This document shows, piece after piece, positions 6,715 through 8,640 of a DNA stretch of 8,640 nt (position 1 is its first letter; every line of letters begins with the position of its first letter). Made by a program: the position numbers and the translations under genes. This DNA is from an uncultured bacterium (GTDB taxonomy: Bacteria; Gemmatimonadota; Gemmatimonadetes; Longimicrobiales; RSA9). The notes below the pieces were generated by a model that did no database searches, was not told the DNA's origin, and saw nothing but the letters and a program-made list of their open reading frames with translations. Location: assembly GCA_937995995.1 (NCBI GenBank), contig CALKIP010000062.1:1-8640 (forward strand), read 5' to 3'.

Positions 6715-8045
6715 CGGACCTGCCCTTCGTTGACCACGGAGAAGATGAGACGGAGCCGTGGCGCCGCGGCGCCGGCCGTGGACGCCCCGAACGCGGCGAT
6801 GCCGAAGTTGGCGCCCTCGTCGACGTCCGTCCCGGTGGCACCCGCTGCCAGCCCACCGAACAGCGCGATCGATGGATTGCGCACGCCCGCCTCCCCATCA
6901 CTCGAACCGTCCTGGGTCAGGATACGGACGGCCTGGGTGATCGGTAGATCGACCGGATCCACGTCGCCGCCGGCGAGGACGTCGGGCGCGATCGTCGCCG
7001 AGCCGACGACGGAATTGCTGACCGGTGCACGCGGCAGCGGAATCTCGCCACCGCCCATTACGCTCCGGACGTATATGATCAGCGAGTCGGCCGGTGCGTA
7101 ACCTGCCGGCGGCGCGACCGGCTGGAGCTGCAGCGCGGCGTAGTTGATGGCCACGTCGCCGAGGCGGTAGCCGCACCCCGCCGGATCCGAATCACACGGT
7201 ACGGTCACCTGGACCGTATCGAGCCGCTCGAGGAGCGTGACGTACGTCCGCCAGCCCCGGGGTCCGCCGGCGAGGAGTCGGCCTTCGGCCTCGGCGGGTG
7301 GATCGTAGACGAAGGTGGACGCCAGGACCGTCGCCGAATCCGTGACGACGGTGTCCGGCCGCGCCGAAGGACGAGCTTCGAAACGCAGCAGGAAGTCGTC
7401 GAGGCGGACGCGTGCGCCGGGCGTCTGGCTCGTGATCAGCGCGCCTCGCGAGAAGTCCGTGGTGTCGGCCCACGCCGCGAGGGTGGCCGAGTCGACCGCG
7501 AAGACGAGTGAGTCCGCACCGGGCTCGAGTGTGGCCGTGCTCACGAGCGGGCCGGGCGTGCCGCCCGGGTCCGTCCACGGCTCGCGTACCCCGGTCGTGT
7601 CCACTCGGAACTGCCACGAGGCGGTGTTCGCGTCCCACGACTCCGCAGTGCGGTAAAGCGCGAGGGTGACCGCCTCCGTCGGCCGCGCAAGCGCCGAATC
7701 GAGCCGAGCGACGATCTGGCCACTGATCAGCGTGGGCTCCGGGTCCGATCGCGACGCGCCCGCCGAATCGACGTACGCCACCGTCCACGGTCGGAACCGG
7801 ACCAGCGCGTGTGCGTCCAGAACGCCGCCCGCGTCCTCGGCCACGATCGTGTAATCGTGCGCCGAGGGCCGGGCGAAGCCCTCGATGACGGTCTCCGCCG
7901 TCAAGAAGTCCGAGGCGTCGAGGATGACCTCGTAGGTGCGCACCGCGTCGTCCGGCACCAGGTCGCCGATGCCGACCGGATTTTCGTCGGCACAGCCGGC
8001 CAGCGCGACGACCGCGAGCCCCAGGAATGTCAAACGTTTCAGCAT
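6711..8045 (-). CDS. Unrecognised surface lipoprotein, DNRLRE-like features
   Basis: A 444-residue protein with a lipoprotein signal peptide: MLKR, a hydrophobic core, and a lipobox LAGC with the lipidated cysteine at residue 18 followed by Ala-Asp. The mature part is rich in Asp, Thr, Ser and Ala, with no membrane segments, and looks like an all-beta surface protein. Residues 75-225 contain LVRFRPW, TLALYRTAESWDANTASW and later VRLDDFLLRFEARP, a pattern reminiscent of DNRLRE/CBM96-type beta-sandwich domains; this is a resemblance by eye, not an assignment. Two cysteines, C284 and C291 in PCDSDPAGCGY, could form a disulphide. A second Gly/Ala-rich domain follows (about 340-440). The ATG has AAGGG six nt upstream, overlapping the cdd stop region. 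It starts 3 nt after cdd and ends inside the start of the barrel gene, pointing to an outer-membrane pair. Function unknown. Confidence 0.8.
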   Translation of the reverse strand: MLKRLTFLGLAVVALAGCADENPVGIGDLVPDDAVRTYEVILDASDFLTAETVIEGFARPSAHDYTIVAEDAGGVLDAHALVRFRPWTVAYVDSAGASRSDPEPTLISGQIVARLDSALARPTEAVTLALYRTAESWDANTASWQFRVDTTGVREPWTDPGGTPGPLVSTATLEPGADSLVFAVDSATLAAWADTTDFSRGALITSQTPGARVRLDDFLLRFEARPSARPDTVVTDSATVLASTFVYDPPAEAEGRLLAGGPRGWRTYVTLLERLDTVQVTVPCDSDPAGCGYRLGDVAINYAALQLQPVAPPAGYAPADSLIIYVRSVMGGGEIPLPRAPVSNSVVGSATIAPDVLAGGDVDPVDLPITQAVRILTQDGSSDGEAGVRNPSIALFGGLAAGATGTDVDEGANFGIAAFGASTAGAAAPRLRLIFSVVNEGQVR

Positions 8046-8048
8046 CCG

Positions 8049-8474
8049 CTACCCTTCATCTGATCCGCCGTGTCCGGCGGCCGCGCCCGTAGGGGTTCGA
8101 AACATCACGGGCAGGAGTTCGGAGAGCGACCAGCTCGACTCCCCGCGCTCCGCACCGATGGAGATGATTTCCAGCTCCGGCGCGAATTCTGCCAGCACCT
8201 GCCGGCAGAGCCCACACGGCGTGACCGGCTCGGGCGCATCGCTCGTCAGGACGAGGCGCCGGAAGCCGCGCCGTCCAGCGGCAATGGCCGTGCCGAGCGC
8301 GACGCGTTCGGCGCAGATCGTGGCCGGGTACGAGAAGTTCTCGATGTTGCAGCCGAGGAAGATCTCGCCGTCCTCCGCCTCGAGTGCGCATCCGACCCGA
8401 AAATCGGAATACGGCGCGTATGCACGGGACCGGGCCGTCTGCGCGGCCCGGATCAGCTCATCCTTCGGCTTCAT
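8049..8474 (-). CDS. cdd: Cytidine deaminase
   Basis: Cytoplasmic zinc enzyme of pyrimidine salvage that deaminates cytidine and deoxycytidine to uridine and deoxyuridine. The 141-residue length fits the small homotetrameric class. The signatures are present in order: AYAPYSDFRVGCAL (19-31), the ribose-binding NIEN (43-46), CAERVAL (54-60) with zinc ligand C54 and catalytic E56, and PCGLCRQV (86-93) with zinc ligands C87 and C90. The usual NxENASYG is here NIENFSYP, with Phe and Pro replacing the small residues, an unusual but tolerable variant. A Gly-rich tail of about 12 residues follows the fold. The ATG lies within the 3' end of alr (17-nt overlap), with GGAG seven nt upstream inside alr, so it is probably co-transcribed and partly coupled with alr. 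Identification is secure. Confidence 0.97.
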   Translation of the reverse strand: MKPKDELIRAAQTARSRAYAPYSDFRVGCALEAEDGEIFLGCNIENFSYPATICAERVALGTAIAAGRRGFRRLVLTSDAPEPVTPCGLCRQVLAEFAPELEIISIGAERGESSWSLSELLPVMFRTPTGAAAGHGGSDEG

Positions 8475-8640
8475 CCTCTCGCTCCACTCGCGGCAGTCTG
8501 GGCGTCAGCCCGGTCAGGATCTCGTAGCCGATGGTGTCCGCCAACTCGGCCACCTCCTGCAGCGTGATCTCCTCGTCGCCGTCGCGCCCGATCAGCGTGG
8601 CCACATCACCGGCACGCACATCCGGCACGTCCGTGAGATC
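8458..8640 (-). CDS. alr: Alanine racemase, C-terminal fragment cut by window edge
   Basis: The last 60 residues of a pyridoxal-phosphate alanine racemase, which makes D-alanine for peptidoglycan. Read from position 8640 the frame begins DLTDVPDVRAGDVATLIG and continues to AELADTIGYEILTGLTPRLP, then RV, matching the conserved C-terminal beta-domain pattern of Alr (D-x-TD-x-P, GD-x-x-x-LIG, then TI-x-YEIL and PR-x-PRV). It ends with TGA at 8458-8460. The active-site lysine, the catalytic tyrosine and the PLP domain lie upstream of the window and cannot be checked. The last residues overlap the start of cdd by 17 nt. The fragment continues off the window at its 5' end and is not a broken gene as far as seen. 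Confidence 0.93.
   Translation of the reverse strand, partial: DLTDVPDVRAGDVATLIGRDGDEEITLQEVAELADTIGYEILTGLTPRLPRVEREDEAEG

Overview
The window is GC-rich bacterial chromosome (roughly two thirds G+C by eye) and is densely coded. Every gene I can support lies on the minus strand, so transcription runs from position 8640 towards position 1. The two exported proteins (a Sec-signal beta-barrel and a lipobox lipoprotein) indicate a diderm (Gram-negative type) cell. The GC content and the style of the barrel and lipoprotein pair suggest a Gemmatimonadota-like or related diderm lineage, but nothing here proves the phylum.

Layout in order of transcription: the last 60 codons of alanine racemase (alr, 8458-8640, cut by the window edge); cytidine deaminase (cdd, 8049-8474), which overlaps alr by 17 nt; an unrecognised lipoprotein (6711-8045), starting 3 nt after cdd; an OmpP1/FadL- or PorV-like outer-membrane barrel (5545-6714), overlapping the lipoprotein by ATGA; a 75-nt gap; the tRNA methylthiotransferase gene miaB (3967-5469), with an unusual linker insertion; a gap of about 90 nt holding a GC-rich inverted repeat; the DNA-uptake channel comEC (1393-3873); a 111-residue HExxH putative metalloprotease (1061-1396), overlapping comEC by ATGA; and class I fructose-1,6-bisphosphatase (fbp, 2-1036), 24 nt further on behind a strong Shine-Dalgarno sequence.

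The tight spacing suggests at least two co-transcribed blocks, alr-cdd-lipoprotein-barrel and comEC-metalloprotease-fbp, with miaB between them or joined to them. Most products are core functions: cell-wall D-alanine, pyrimidine salvage, tRNA modification and gluconeogenesis. ComEC adds a link to natural transformation. The less understood parts are the lipoprotein-barrel pair and the small metalloprotease coupled to comEC. No tRNA, rRNA, CRISPR array, insertion sequence, phage gene or defence locus was seen, and no gap without a gene exceeds about 100 nt. I do not see convincing evidence of a wholly new multi-gene system; the candidates in the findings are modest.
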